Positions 1-10,948 of a stretch of 27,580 nt of DNA are shown here, piece after piece. Position numbers and translations under genes: made by a program. Position 1 is the first letter of the stretch. Each line of letters opens with the position of its first letter. The notes under the pieces are model-generated. The model was not told the DNA's origin and did not search any database. It saw only the letters and a list, made by a program, of their open reading frames with translations. Source of the stretch: Byssochlamys sp. IMV 00236 (taxonomy: Eukaryota > Ascomycota > Eurotiomycetes > Eurotiales > Thermoascaceae); contig MSJH02000249.1 in the NCBI GenBank assembly GCA_001931875.2, forward strand, positions 1-27,580, given 5' to 3'.

Positions 1-1720
1 TTTTTCGTTTTTTTTTTTTTTTGTTATCATTTCAATCAAAGGAAAAAGATTTTCCTTTTTTTTTTTTGTCAAAGGGGAAGGAAAGGGATTTGTTTTGTTT
101 TTAGCTTCCCTTCTGAACATGTTTGACTATACCACACACGCCTAATAAAAAAAGAGTTTATTTATTTATATTTACTATTTTGAATACAGGGGGGCTTGAC
201 TAAGGACAGGGTAACTCAACATTTTATTATTGTTATTCTTTTTTCCCTTTGCATAATGTCACACTACATAAAATGTGTCTAGGCTTAAAACAATGACAGG
301 TGTTACAATTCATATCTATTCCCTCTCTTTCTTCCTTTCTGGATGCACGGCCATTGACAGAAATGCTTCTCTTTTTATTTTTTAGCTTATTTTTTTTTTT
401 AACTTTTATTGAAGCACTTGATGCTTCACTGTTTCAAAAAAAAAGGAGAGGGAAGCAAAAAAATAAAACTTTGAGTAACCATGGATATTAAATCATAATT
501 ATTTTGCCCGCTCGCAATAAAAATAAATTTACTTTACGTTAATTCCAAAAAGTAAAGTCGTAGTTTTAAGTTTGTTCAAAGATAATGTCACTTGATCCTA
601 AAAGAAGCCGTGTCACTTTTCCTTTGAACGAATCTGTTACTGCGAAGCATCCGAGATATATTGTGTGTTTAGGATCGAAATCACTGTTCTTTGATAGTTG
701 AATGTTAATCTGCCATACGACAATCAAATGTTATCAATTTTAAAATGCTTCTGAACATCTAAATATAGATCATGTGTAGAATCGTTTCATTTTATTCTGA
801 ATAAAATCATACACACACAGTTTCATTGTATTCTGTCCACTCCATTTACAATCTAATAAAGTGTAGCATTTTGAAAAGGGTTCTCTTTAATGTATGCTGC
901 AGCCATTAGTAAAGACAAAAGCTTTTGAACAGAATATTTGCTCCTTTAAAACCATTCAGTGATCCTACTTTTGCATACAAAAGGATCGAAATAAAGGATA
1001 CTATATCATGTATATGGTGATATACTGAAGCATTTAATGAAGGGATTTGAAGGATTGAATAAAAGGGATACCACGAGGTAACCAGCGCCCATGGATGCAT
1101 GTTTGTGCACTTGCCAATTCAATTCGTTTATCCTAACAAGCAAATATCAACAATATCAGCGCTTTCTTTAGGTAAACCCTTCATGTGAATTAATACAACA
1201 AGTGAATATAAGATATGAGGGCTTAAAGAAAGTTATGGTTGATTGTTTATCATTTGGCTAATGCATTATTCCATTGTGATAAAAACTGAACAGCCCGATG
1301 GCGTTGAATGACTTCAATTGCACAAAATAACGCATATTGTCTGCTCTTTTGTAATCACAGGGTTCATAACTATAAAAATGAAACCAGAGAAAGGTTTTTG
1401 AACGACATCTGTTTTAAAACTGCGAAAAGCTCATGTTTCCGCGTTTTCGCTTTGTTATACAAAAGCTAGATCCATGACTCGATTTGATCAAAGCTCCATG
1501 TAAAAAAATGATTTTGTTTCGTTGAATTGATTATCATTCGATTCGAAGTTTCACAAGGAGTGACTCGGGAAACGGAGAGTGAATTGTGCTTCTCTATTGT
1601 TGCGTGTCACCTGGGGTTATTAAAGATTCTTCCAGATAGATTGGGGTCATCAAACAAATAACCATAGTTACACGACGTCCTAAACAACACCAGACCTTTT
1701 GTTCAATAAAAAAAGCTTTA
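1..1720. other. AT-rich stretch with no supportable gene
   Basis: Starts with a poly-T run (1-22, one C and one G inside/after it) and has further T runs near 58-68 and 390-400. Short open frames here (for example 300-491 plus and 906-1100 minus) have low-complexity or hydrophobic translations and no recognisable domain. A 38-codon ATG frame at 585-701 plus looks somewhat protein-like but has no partner exon that I can find. The right edge is the 3' end of the Arf exchange factor on the minus strand, whose AATAAA-type signal overlaps its stop at about 1718-1724. No tRNA-like box A/box B pair was seen. Confidence 0.6.
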
Positions 1721-4700
1721 TTATATATTAAAGTGTAATTCTTGATTGATTTCTTTCACCAAATCAACCTGTGGCGTTTGATACATGAGCTGATTTTCTC
1801 CAAGCTGTTCTATGCTTTTTTCTAGCGCATCACAATAGTTTTGATATTTAATAATTTCATGCAATAGATATTTGGCCCTTGCTTCCCAGTTGGACATCAC
1901 TTTACTGTAATTACTGCATTTGCTAGGAAACTAAAGAAGAAAATGTGAACCTGCATTACGCATTGTGTTGAGTTGCATTTTACCTTGATCAATATTTTGG
2001 CTTTTCTATCTCGGTGTTCATTTATTTCATTATCCAATTCAGCCAAGTGTTTTTGTAGCACCTTGTATTGTTCTTTTTCATCCAACTGACTTGACACCAT
2101 AGTTGCCGTGGGCGGAATCCAATCATGGATCGTAACCGAGTCTGGATCATGGATATAAAAGTTATTGGCTTGTCTATCGCTGTGATAAGCATCCAAATCC
2201 ATGACAACGTCATCAAGACAGTGGCCCCATCCATATTCCATGTTGCTGATGCCTCCTGGCAACGGTTCCTTACTTGTCCTCGCCGCCCAATAGTTACATG
2301 TTGACACCCATTCTTGCGTTTGTTCAGCCGAGGCCGCTTGAAATAAATAAACACCTCCATCGGCTTGTTGTATTGCAAACACATGAGGTCGCTGTCGATT
2401 GTATCCCGGAGGCGGTAGTGCGTTTGCTAGTGTGTGGTTTAGCTTTATTTTACCAAGTAACTGGGAATGTGTCTAAATAAAATATATTCAATATGAATTT
2501 TTCTTTTCCTATTTTTTTTCCATTATATAACTTACTGCCCATCTGGTATTGTTTCCTCCTGCGCAAAAGGATGCGGGGTTTTGTGGTACAGTAGGCTTCA
2601 GGGTATCAGACAAACTAAAGTGTGCTGCGCTTGAATGTCTAAAGAAACTCTTATCAAACGATTCCTGCGTTTGTTGTTGTTGCAATTGATACATGCACAG
2701 TTCACCATGCTTATCTACTTCCAGATAACATTCTTTCCACTCTCGATGTTTAGCCTTTTGTGTCGCATTCTCCAGCAAATGCTTCCGCATGACAACACCT
2801 TCCTTGTAGTAAGGGGGTCGGCTTGAGAAAAGGGCAGATGCATGTGTATCCATATACTGGATCATGGGCTGATAACTGTTAGAACTCATGTTATTGATGG
2901 GTGATCCGCATCGTGAGGAGAAGGATGTGGTGCTCGAATTAATGGATGAAAATGATTCTCGACGAGAAGACTGAGCGTGACCCGAGCTCATACTTGTCCT
3001 TGGCTGTTGTTGTTGCTTTATCAAGGGATGGTAAGTATGGAACACAAAAAGATCACGATGAATCTTACCACAGGCGAGGTTGGTTGAAAATCGTCTGGTA
3101 ACATCATACTATCGGTAATACCCGATTTACGAATGATCGAGTTCACACTTCGTTTAAGTCCTACGACCCGACGACCCCCTAGAATACTGCCTCGTTTCAC
3201 TAGACTTGTCTTTCTTGTCAACGGCTGAAGTATTTGATATTGCTTGACGGATGAATACATTTCCTGTTATGGACACAAGGGGGTTTACATTTGCCTTTTT
3301 TTGATAAGCTTAATTTGTTCAATCTTACCCTCAAATAGTTTTCAATCTCCATTTCCCATGTCTTGCCATCCATTGATGTCCATCTGTTGCCCAAACTCTC
3401 TTCATGTTCCTTTTGATCCAAAATAGTGGACATTGTGTTTCGAATAAACTCTGCTCTTGTCATTCTCACATGTTTCCCCTGAGCCACATGCAGATCGGTA
3501 TTCAACAATAATAGAGAATATACGACGGCATAAACAACATCTATAAAAGGATAATAAGAACAAAACCCCCTTTTGCTTTTTTTTTCTTTTACCTGCACTC
3601 CCAAATAAACATCCTGTATTACATTCCCAATAGCGATTTGCAAATACTTCTAGAATCCTATCAATCTGCTGTGCCTCTGCTTTGAAATAAAGTTTACTGC
3701 AAAGTTTTCTGAATGCAGCATCTAATCTCATGTCTGCAAAGTTAAAGTAATCCATGTAATGCCGAAGAACGGTCGAATGAAATGGTTTGTTCTGACCTAG
3801 CCATTCTGCCATCTTTTCTTTCGTAACCACTGACTCATCTTCATTCCAGAGCATCTGTGCCGTCTCCCTGGCCTTTTCCTCATCCTGGCCCTCTTCTTTT
3901 TTCTTGTTTTTTTCTCGAGGGTCGTCCAATAGGGAGATACTGCTTGTACTTGTCCAAACGTCGCTCGTGAACAGGGTCTCTTGCTTGGATTGACCGTTGA
4001 GTGTCTTTTCGGCTTCCTCACGCAGGGCGAGTTTATCGGGCATCGATAGCTCCTCTTCTTGTCTTTCGGAGGTCGCTCGCAGATCAATCATGGTTACTGT
4101 GCTCGCATGTTTGTCGTTGGCTGTCTGAGGTAATCCTTCTTCTGTATGTTGAGTTCGTAAAATATGGCTCCATCGTTTACTGCTGTCGCTATGCCGTTTC
4201 CAGTTGAGCATGCTCTTGGCTAACTCGTCGTCATTCTCAATCTGCTTGGACTGAATGCTGACAACCAGTCCACCTGCACTACCATAGTGGCCACCACTCA
4301 GTCGTTTGGCCAGATGTGTGTCCTGTAATTTCTTTTCGAGTATGGCCAGATCTTCCTCTGAGAATCCATGGGCGTCCACAAACGTATCTTCTTCTTCCGT
4401 ATCTTCCTGATGGTCCTGTACGGTGTTGTAGGAATCAAGGCTTTCTGAACTGACATGATCCACCGAATCAAACGAGTCTCGGCCAAAGGTAGAATAGATA
4501 GAGAAGGAGCCGGATGATTTTCTAATGACTTCATGAGACTGGCTTTGTGAGATTGATGGTCGTTTAGTGATGTATTGTTCTGGTAGGTCAGATAGGAACT
4601 GTTGTGAGATCGGCTGAGATAACGTACGATGACGCATGGTAGGTGGAGGAGCCAAGGGTATCTTAGAGTGCTGCCGAACCGAGGGTCGAATTGGCCTCAC

Positions 4701-5063
4701 TTGAGGCAGGTTCTCTTGGTCGCCTTGCTCTTCTGGATCTGACTGTTAGTTTTATTAGAGATATTTGTCATACATTCATAATTTTATTAAAATGTCACCT
4801 TATTCCCACTTATTTTTTTAAATAGCTTTCCAATGCTTTTCTTATGATGGCCTGTCTTTATTATCATGAGTAGATGGTATTTATAGAAGCAAGTAATAAA
4901 AAACCTTATCATCTAGTTCTATCGTATTATTATGAGGCGGCGATAAAAGGCGAGATATAAACCCCTTTTTATGTGTTGAATAGATGCCAACCGAATTAGA
5001 TCGCTTACGTTGATTAGATTGAGGCTGAGGTAAGACTGGTATTAAGCGAGAGTTTGGCATCAT
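1721..5063 (-). CDS. Arf guanine-nucleotide exchange factor, Sec7 + PH (EFA6/PSD type)
   Basis: Predicted to load GTP on Arf-family GTPases at the plasma membrane or endosomes (family knowledge). Eight exons join in frame to 983 residues: 5063-4905, 4855-4799, 4742-3593, 3540-3329, 3263-3069, 3015-2536, 2472-1984, 1930-1721. The N-terminal 360 residues are Ser-rich and acidic, probably disordered. The Sec7 domain runs from about 364 to 540, with AEAQQIDRILEVF carrying the glutamic finger (about E428) and LLLLNTDLH after it. A split PH domain spans about 660-820 (KEGVVMRKHLL, then RPHVFAIQQADGGVYLFQAA), followed by a coiled coil and a C-terminal helix region (WEARAKYLLHEI), the order seen in EFA6/PSD and relatives of yeast Yel1/Syt1. 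Introns are 49-65 bp. The first intron has a weak GTTTTT donor, so the 19-residue exon 2 is the least certain part. Two ATGs are adjacent at the start; the first was taken. Confidence 0.9.
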
Positions 5064-5158
5064 TTTATATGTAGAAAAAAAGAAAAAGAAAAAGAAAAGA
5101 AGAAAAAGACATTTTATTTCTTGTGTTACAAGTTTTATAACTTGCATCTAAAAGGGTT

Positions 5159-5519
5159 TCATGCACATGGTTCGTTGTACCTTTTTCTTAAGGTGCGATA
5201 TTTTCTTAAATAATACATTGTTTCCAACTCTATATTCTGTTGTCAGGGTCAATGTTGTCAAAGGTTGTCATGGTTACCTTTGATAATATATTCTCCATGC
5301 TTGATTCGTTTTTCGATCTCTTGGGTATCTGTCAAGTCTTTATTCTTTAAAAAGGCCGCTTTTAGTTTGGGTCGAAAAAAATCCCACCCAGCTGGATATT
5401 CTCTTCCCAAGTAAACAAGCTATCGTTTATAAATTCGTTTGCCCCTCTTTTTAATATAAGAAAGTTTTTACTTGCTTGTAAAGTGAAATGACTTGTGGAC
5501 GAAGTGGGGAATGCGTCAT
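5159..5519 (-). CDS. ETFRF1: LYR-motif mitochondrial protein, ETFRF1/LYRM5-like
   Basis: A small gene invisible as a single reading frame. Exons 5519-5472, 5419-5278 and 5229-5159 join in frame (48+142+71 bp) to 86 residues. The spliced product starts MTHSPLRPQVISLYKQ, continues LVYLGREYPAGWDFF and RPKLKAAFLKNKDLTD, and ends ELETMYYLRKYRTLRKRY plus a short tail. This matches the LYRM5/ETFRF1 pattern: an LYR-type tripeptide (LYK), GR-YP, FLKNKD, and the final LE-x-x-Y-x-LRKYR block. In animals this protein sits in the mitochondrial matrix, binds electron transfer flavoprotein and regulates it, with acyl carrier protein bound through the LYR fold. Introns are 52 and 48 bp, GT-AG. Its stop lies 95 bp upstream of the Arf exchange factor start on the same strand, and it is divergent from KRI1 with 170 bp between start codons. 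Confidence 0.9.
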
Positions 5520-5689
5520 GATTTAGAAAGTAAAAAGAAAAAAAAAGAAAATGAAAAATAGAACACAGCAATTGTGTGTGTGTATGTATGTATGAAGTCA
5601 GCTTTCTACTTGTTTGTAACTGCTGAGAGTGGCTTAAAATGAAAGATTTAATTCTTTTTTTTTTTTTCTTTTCTCTGTAAAATAAACTA
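5520..5689. promoter_or_regulatory. Divergent promoter of ETFRF1-like gene and KRI1
   Basis: Only 170 bp separate the two start codons, so one short region must serve both genes. It has a GT then TATG microsatellite at about 5572-5594 and a long pyrimidine tract (about 5651-5675) ending just upstream of the KRI1 ATG, like the pyrimidine tracts before other starts in this window. No TATA box stands out. Confidence 0.5.
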
Positions 5690-7582
5690 ATGAAGAAAGA
5701 TCGTAGAGATAGTGTATCAAGTACCAGCAGTAGCTATAGCACCGATGGCAGTGATAGTAGCACTTCCTCTAGTGACAACACTGAGGAATTCCAAATTCAA
5801 ATTAGAGAAAGAGAAGATCCTAATCAAGATTATCAAAGACCTGAATTATGTAAATACTCTTTCTCTTCAAAACTGATCAATTGTTCTAATCTTGTAAATA
5901 GTAAAGCAAGCTATTGCAGAAATTGAAGCTGAAGTAGCTGCCAAGGCTGAAAAAGAACAAGCTGAAAGCAGCAGTAGCAGTGAATACGAATCAGATTCAG
6001 ACGAAGAAGAAGACGATGATGCTAAACAACTGACACCTGCTGTTGACTCACAGATCTTTCGAACCATTGCTGCCATTCGTGCCAAAGATCCGCGCGTGTA
6101 TGATAAGACGGATTTCTTCAAAGATATCAAGCCAGAGATAAGGGAGACCAAAAAAGGAGAGAAGCCAATGACCCTCAAAGATTATGAACGTGAGATGTTG
6201 CTCAGCCACGGTGGTCATGTTGAGGACGAGGATAGAGAAAATTATGGCCAAGAAGAGCTCACACACAATCAAGAACAAGAAGTGCTGCGTAATGCGTTCA
6301 AGAGTGTAGCTGAAAATGAGGAAGACGAAGATGATGATTTTTTGGTCAAGAAAGAAAAGACAAAAGAAGAGAAAGAACAAGAAGAATCTGAATATAAAAA
6401 GTTCTTGTTGGAGCAAATGAAGAATGATGATACAACCAAGGAAGCATTTAAAGAATGGACTAATTATAAGAATAACCCAAATATCAGTGAAGAAGATGCT
6501 TTCTTGATGGACTATGTCTTAAATCGTGGATGGGTTGAAAAAGAAAATCCACATGTTGAAATCAATGAAGAGGAAGTGGAGAAGGATGAAGCAGAATTGG
6601 ATGATATTGATCGATTTGAAAGTAAATACAACTTTAGATTTGAAGAAGAGGGCGCATCTACTATCCAGTCCTATGCTCGTGACATTGATGGAACAGTGCG
6701 TAGAAAGGAAAGTAAGAGAGCAAAAAGAAGAGCAAGAGAAAAGGCCAAGAAGGAAGCATTGAAGCAGCAAAAGATTGAAGACTTGAAGCAACAAAAGAAT
6801 AAAAAGATGAAGGAGATTAAGGACAAATTAAAGGAAATTTATGAAATCTCGGGTTCAAAGGCATTAGGATTAGAAAATATAGACTTGGACGCAGATTTCG
6901 ACCCTGAACAATTTGATGAACAAATGAATAACGTGTTCAATGAGGATTATTATGCAGAAGGAGAAAATGTGAATGAAAAACCAACCTGGGATGATGATAT
7001 TGATACCGGTTTACCTGATGATAACAATGATAATTTCATTATGGATGCAGACTATCTTCCTGGTGGTGAAAAGTATACAGGCAATGATAAAAAGAGAAAG
7101 TTTGAAAGTGAAGATAACGAAGATAATGAATCAAAGAAGGCTAAAAGAGAACAAATTGAAAAGCTCATGGACGAATATTATTCCCTCAATTATGAAGATG
7201 TGATAGGTGGTGATGTTTATACTCGATTCAAATATACAAAGACTGAACCTGAAAATTATGGATTGACGCCTGAAGAAATTTTACTGGCTGATGATGCTGA
7301 GCTAAATAAATATGTTGGCATCAAACAACTGGCTCCGTAAGTGATAATTACTACGATCATAATACATATCTAACTTTACTTGATAATAGATACCGTCCAG
7401 AATATAAGAAACAGGTAGAAAAGAAATACTTTAAGAAAAACAAGACTATGAAGAAAAGAGATATTGAAAAGCATATCGCACAAGTGGTCGAAACCCTTCC
7501 ACCACCACCACCAACAACACTTAAATCAGAGTCATCAAAAAAGAAAAAGACTCAAAAGCAAAAGAAAAAGCAGACTTATTAA
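5690..7582 (+). CDS. KRI1: Kri1 family nucleolar ribosome-biogenesis protein
   Basis: Kri1 partners Krr1 in the nucleolus and is needed for 18S rRNA maturation and 40S subunit assembly (family knowledge). Exons 5690-5849, 5902-7336 and 7390-7582 join to 595 residues, close to yeast Kri1. Visible parts in order: a Ser-rich acidic N-terminus; a second acidic patch; the central Kri1 block at about 288-330 (DIDRFESKYNFRFEEEG, then DIDGTVRRKESKRAKRR); a Lys-rich helix; the family signature DFDPEQFDEQM at about 386-398; and a C-terminal block (KQLAPYRPEYK) followed by a Pro run and a Lys-rich tail that probably acts as a nucleolar signal. Introns are 52 and 53 bp, GT-AG. The last intron splits the Pro codon just before the tail; without splicing the frame would stop at 7340. 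Confidence 0.95.
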
Positions 7583-8076
7583 TAATAATAAAAAAAACCT
7601 GTAGACTTTTTGCTTTAAAATTGATTTTCTTTTGTTCATCAACACAAGGTCAATCATTTCTAAAAAAAGATTTCAGTGCGTCCACGTGATATACCAACTA
7701 TCTTTTTACACATGAATACTGTCCATTGCAGAGTGCTTTGTTCCTAAATGATGTAACCGACAATCAAACCCAATTTCCAACGAAAAAATCACGAGCAACA
7801 ACAACAAATAAAATTGCATATTTATAGATGCGCTTCTGTGTGTTTATAAAAATAGACTATTCCCTACACATTCTTATTTAAAGATTGAACCTATTCACGT
7901 CACTTCATTCTTCCCATAAAGAGTATTGAAACTGAGAAGGGGTAAAAAAAAAAGTGTGAAGAGTTACTAAGAAAGGACACAAAGAAAGAAGGGGGAGGGG
8001 TCATTTATTTTTAGCTTTCTTTTCCATTTTTTTCTTCTCTTTCTCTTTTATTTCTTTTTTTTATATTATTTAAAAA
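7583..8076. promoter_or_regulatory. KRI1 3' region and SKT5-like promoter
   Basis: 494 bp without a gene. Just after the KRI1 stop there is an AATAATAATAAAA run that can serve as the poly(A) signal. A perfect CACGTG E-box lies at 7683-7688 and a CRE-like ACGTCA near 7897. From about 8005 to 8070 the plus strand is almost pure pyrimidine, ending shortly before the start codon at 8077. Whether the E-box is used is unknown. Confidence 0.45.
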
Positions 8077-9987
8077 ATGGACTCTGACGATCAACTTTCT
8101 GACACATCTCTTCATGAATCATCACCGCCACGCACTTTAAGAGTTATTAACCCTGATTTCGATGAAGAGACGATTCAACCATATCAACCTGGCCTCGTCA
8201 ACGATTTGCCAAGTACACCTGAGCTTCAGCCAGTGTGCAGGAGAATGAGCAAGACACTGGTAGAACAACACTCGCCACAACCATTTGAACTACTGCCACC
8301 GCTCAAAACCCTTCCACCACTCATGGATGACATGATGATATCGAGCGAAGAGTCTTCGCCAAGACAAGAGCAGCATAAGGAAGAAGAACCGCCACATCCT
8401 CCAGAACTACCGCAGCATGATCCAGGCCTGACATCGAGCTATCTTCAGCCGCGGAATAATAAAGCCATTGCAGAATACCATGAACGACCACCCTCGATCG
8501 CATCCTTCACTCCCTCACAGACTCCGTCAAACGCATTCTCTTACCAATCTAAATACGCCAAGGCTTCCTATAGTCTGACAAATCACCCAGATGCGATCAA
8601 ACTGTATAGAAGCATGGCTCTAAAAACGAAGGACCCGATTGTACAGCTGACCTATGCAAAATATCTCCTTGAAATTGCCGGTCTATACGACAAACCGTCC
8701 ACATCATCACAGCCCAAGCCTTCGAATGTGTTCCTGAGACCAGTCAGTCGTATGAGCTACAGAACAAGTATGGACAGCCGACGTAGTAGCATTGATAATC
8801 CAAATACACAGCAGCCAGCTTTTGTTGAAGAAGATGTGGATGATGCACAAATTCAGAAGCAAAAGATGTTACAGGAGGAAGGTGTAAGGTGGATCAAGAA
8901 GTTGGCCAATCAACGCGTAGGAGAAGCAGCCTATCTTTTAGCCTCTTGGCTTGATCGCGGACTCTATGGGTTCAAAAAGAGCCCAGCCAAGGCTCTAAAG
9001 TACTACGAGGTGGCTGCAAAAGAACGTGTGCCTGAGGCCATGTTTGCTGTTGCACAGTACTACGAGAAAGAGCAAGATTATATGACCTCTTTCCAGTTGT
9101 ATGAAGATGCAGCCGGTCTAGGTTTAGTGGAAGCACTCTATGTAAGTAACTTTGTGTAAACATTGGATAAAATCTCACATATTTATTAGCGCATTGCCAT
9201 GATTCATCTGAACGGTGAATTTGGATCTAGACAGAACGTGATGGCAGCCATTCAGCTATTGATAAAAGCATGTGAAAAGTCAACAGGCACAGCGTGTCCT
9301 GAAGCTCCTTATACCCTAGGATTACTATTACTTAATGATTATCCTTCTGTCAATATACCCAAGTAAGTTCATATCCTTTTTTTTTTCTAAGGAGGAAATT
9401 AACTCGTATATCATAGTGAAATCATTCAAAGCTATGGAGGTAGCTTTGGTGCCATGAGTTATTTAGATCATGCAGCGGAGATTGGTTTATCATCAGCACA
9501 ATATAAATTAGGCACCTTGTTTGAACAAGGCCGATACAATCAACGCATTGATCTCACAAAGGCTTTTCATTACTATGAAATGGCAGCACAACAAAACCAT
9601 TCATTGGCCATGATTGCTCTCAGTCGACTGTACAATCAAGGGGTCCAAGTGCCTCAAGAGCAAGTGGAGGAGCAAAGATATCTCTTTGAACATGACGAAT
9701 CACAATGGATCAAGACACATGCACGAGATGAAGATGCAGCGTTTCGATGGTGCCGTCTAGCAGCTGTCGAACATCATCTGCCAGAAGCATATTACCTCTT
9801 GGGATGGTATTATGAGGTTGGCATTGGTGTACCAAGAGATTATAAAAAGGCCCATCATTACTACTCCAAAGCAAGTAAGCATGATCACAAGGAGGCCAAG
9901 GATCGGTTAAAGATGATGGAGCATGTAGTAAAGTTTAAAAAGTTGGAGAATAAACAAAGAGGATCAGCTCAATGTCACATTATGTAA
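8077..9987 (+). CDS. SKT5: Skt5/Chs4-like chitin synthase activator, Sel1 repeats and CAAX box
   Basis: Yeast Skt5/Chs4 activates and localises chitin synthase III (Chs3). Exons 8077-9141, 9190-9362 and 9417-9987 join to 602 residues. Residues 1-160 are Pro/Ser/Glu-rich and probably disordered. From about 160 to 590 there are tandem Sel1-type helical repeats; clear units include EAAYLLASWLDRG, PEAMFAVAQYYEK, SSAQYKLGTLFEQG, SLAMIALSRLYNQG and PEAYYLLGWYYEVGIG. The protein ends CHIM, which fits a CAAX farnesylation box; yeast Chs4 also ends in a prenylated CAAX motif. Introns are 48 and 54 bp, GT-AG. A chitin synthase of the class that Skt5 serves lies 6 kb downstream. Mucoromycotan genomes carry several Sel1/Skt5 paralogues, so exact orthology is not certain. 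Confidence 0.88.
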
Positions 9988-10006
9988 AATAAAATAAAAT
10001 AAAATA
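9985..10006. repeat. TAAAA pentanucleotide microsatellite overlapping the SKT5 stop
   Basis: Four tandem TAAAA units plus a partial one begin exactly at the TAA stop codon. They put several AATAAA-type hexamers right after the coding region, so the repeat probably doubles as the polyadenylation signal. Confidence 0.8.
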
Positions 10007-10126
10007 CCCTATTGTCGCATACCGTTACTTTATTAGAAAACAAGTGCATAATAATGTGGTCAAGCACTGTTGCTTGTCAATAGCTGATGAAATATTTTTT
10101 TTTGAATTAGCGCAAGGAGGTTCTTT

Positions 10127-10152
10127 TTTTATTTCTTTTATTTCTTTTATTT
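10127..10152. repeat. Tandem 9-mer TTTTATTTC in YPT7 upstream region
   Basis: Three near-perfect copies of TTTTATTTC end eight bases before the YPT7 ATG, making a pyrimidine-rich leader. Similar tracts precede several other starts in the window. Confidence 0.7.
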
Positions 10153-10160
10153 TGGTAACC

Positions 10161-10945
10161 ATGACAAAGCGAAAAGTATTATTAAAGGTATAATATAAAC
10201 AAGATACCTGCTTCCTATTTGTTTATCATGTATTTTAGGTGATTATCTTGGGAGACAGCGGGTAATAGAGTATACCTATAACAGATGAGCAATGAACCAA
10301 CATTACAATCAGAGTAGGAAAGACTTCCTTGATGAACCAATATGTCAACAAGAAGTTTAGTTCTCACTACAAGGCAACAATCGGGGCAGATTTTCTGACA
10401 AAAGAAATAACCATAGATGATGACACGGTCGTTACTATGCAGATATGGGATACTGCAGGCCAAGAGCGATTCCAGTCGTTAGGTGTCGCATTCTATCGAG
10501 GAGCTGACTGTTGTGTCTTGGTATATGATGTCAATAATAACAAATCATATGAATCATTAGGTCAGTGGCACGACGAATTCCTTGTTCAAGCGTCACCTCG
10601 AGATCCTGAGCATTTCCCGTTTGTGGTGTTGGGGAACAAGATTGATATGGATGAGTCAAAGAGGATGGTATCTCAAAAAAGAGCCATGACGTTCTGTCAG
10701 GCGAAGGGCAATATACCGTAAATACCTCAACTTCAATTCACAACATATACACTCATATACAGCTGTATAGATACTTTGAAACCTCAGCCAAGGAGGCTAT
10801 CAACATAGAACAAGCTTTTCAGACGATCGCAAGGAATGCACTTCAACAAGAGACGAGTGTGCAGCTTTATGGTGAATTAAGCGATCCAATTCGATTAGAT
10901 AATGAAACGACAGTAGATGAAGATATCAATAAATGTGCATGTTAA
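10161..10945 (+). CDS. YPT7: Rab7-type small GTPase (vacuolar/late endosomal fusion)
   Basis: Rab7/Ypt7 controls late endosome to vacuole traffic and homotypic vacuole fusion. Exons 10161-10187, 10239-10261, 10313-10717 and 10771-10945 join to 209 residues (human Rab7 has 207). The start [17 protein letters not shown] is near identical to Rab7. The P-loop GDSGVGKTS is at about 14-22, switch I contains [13 protein letters not shown], the G3 box and switch II read [25 protein letters not shown] is the G4 box, ETSAKEA the G5 box, and the C-terminus is CAC for double geranylgeranylation. Exon 2 is only 23 bp and together with the 27-bp exon 1 carries the N-terminus and half of the P-loop. Introns are 51, 51 and 53 bp. 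The stop is 3 bp from the SOD2 stop on the other strand. Confidence 0.96.
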
Positions 10946-10948
10946 TGT

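Noticed and set aside
300..491. 63-codon plus frame
   Set aside because: Hydrophobic Leu/Phe then poly-Lys translation from T and A runs; no domain or partner exon.
906..1100. 64-codon minus frame
   Set aside because: No motif, no splice partners, in AT-rich DNA.
6048..6416. 122-codon minus frame rich in Phe/Leu
   Set aside because: Antisense shadow of the acidic Lys/Glu-rich KRI1 exon; composition is the complement of GAA/AAG codons.
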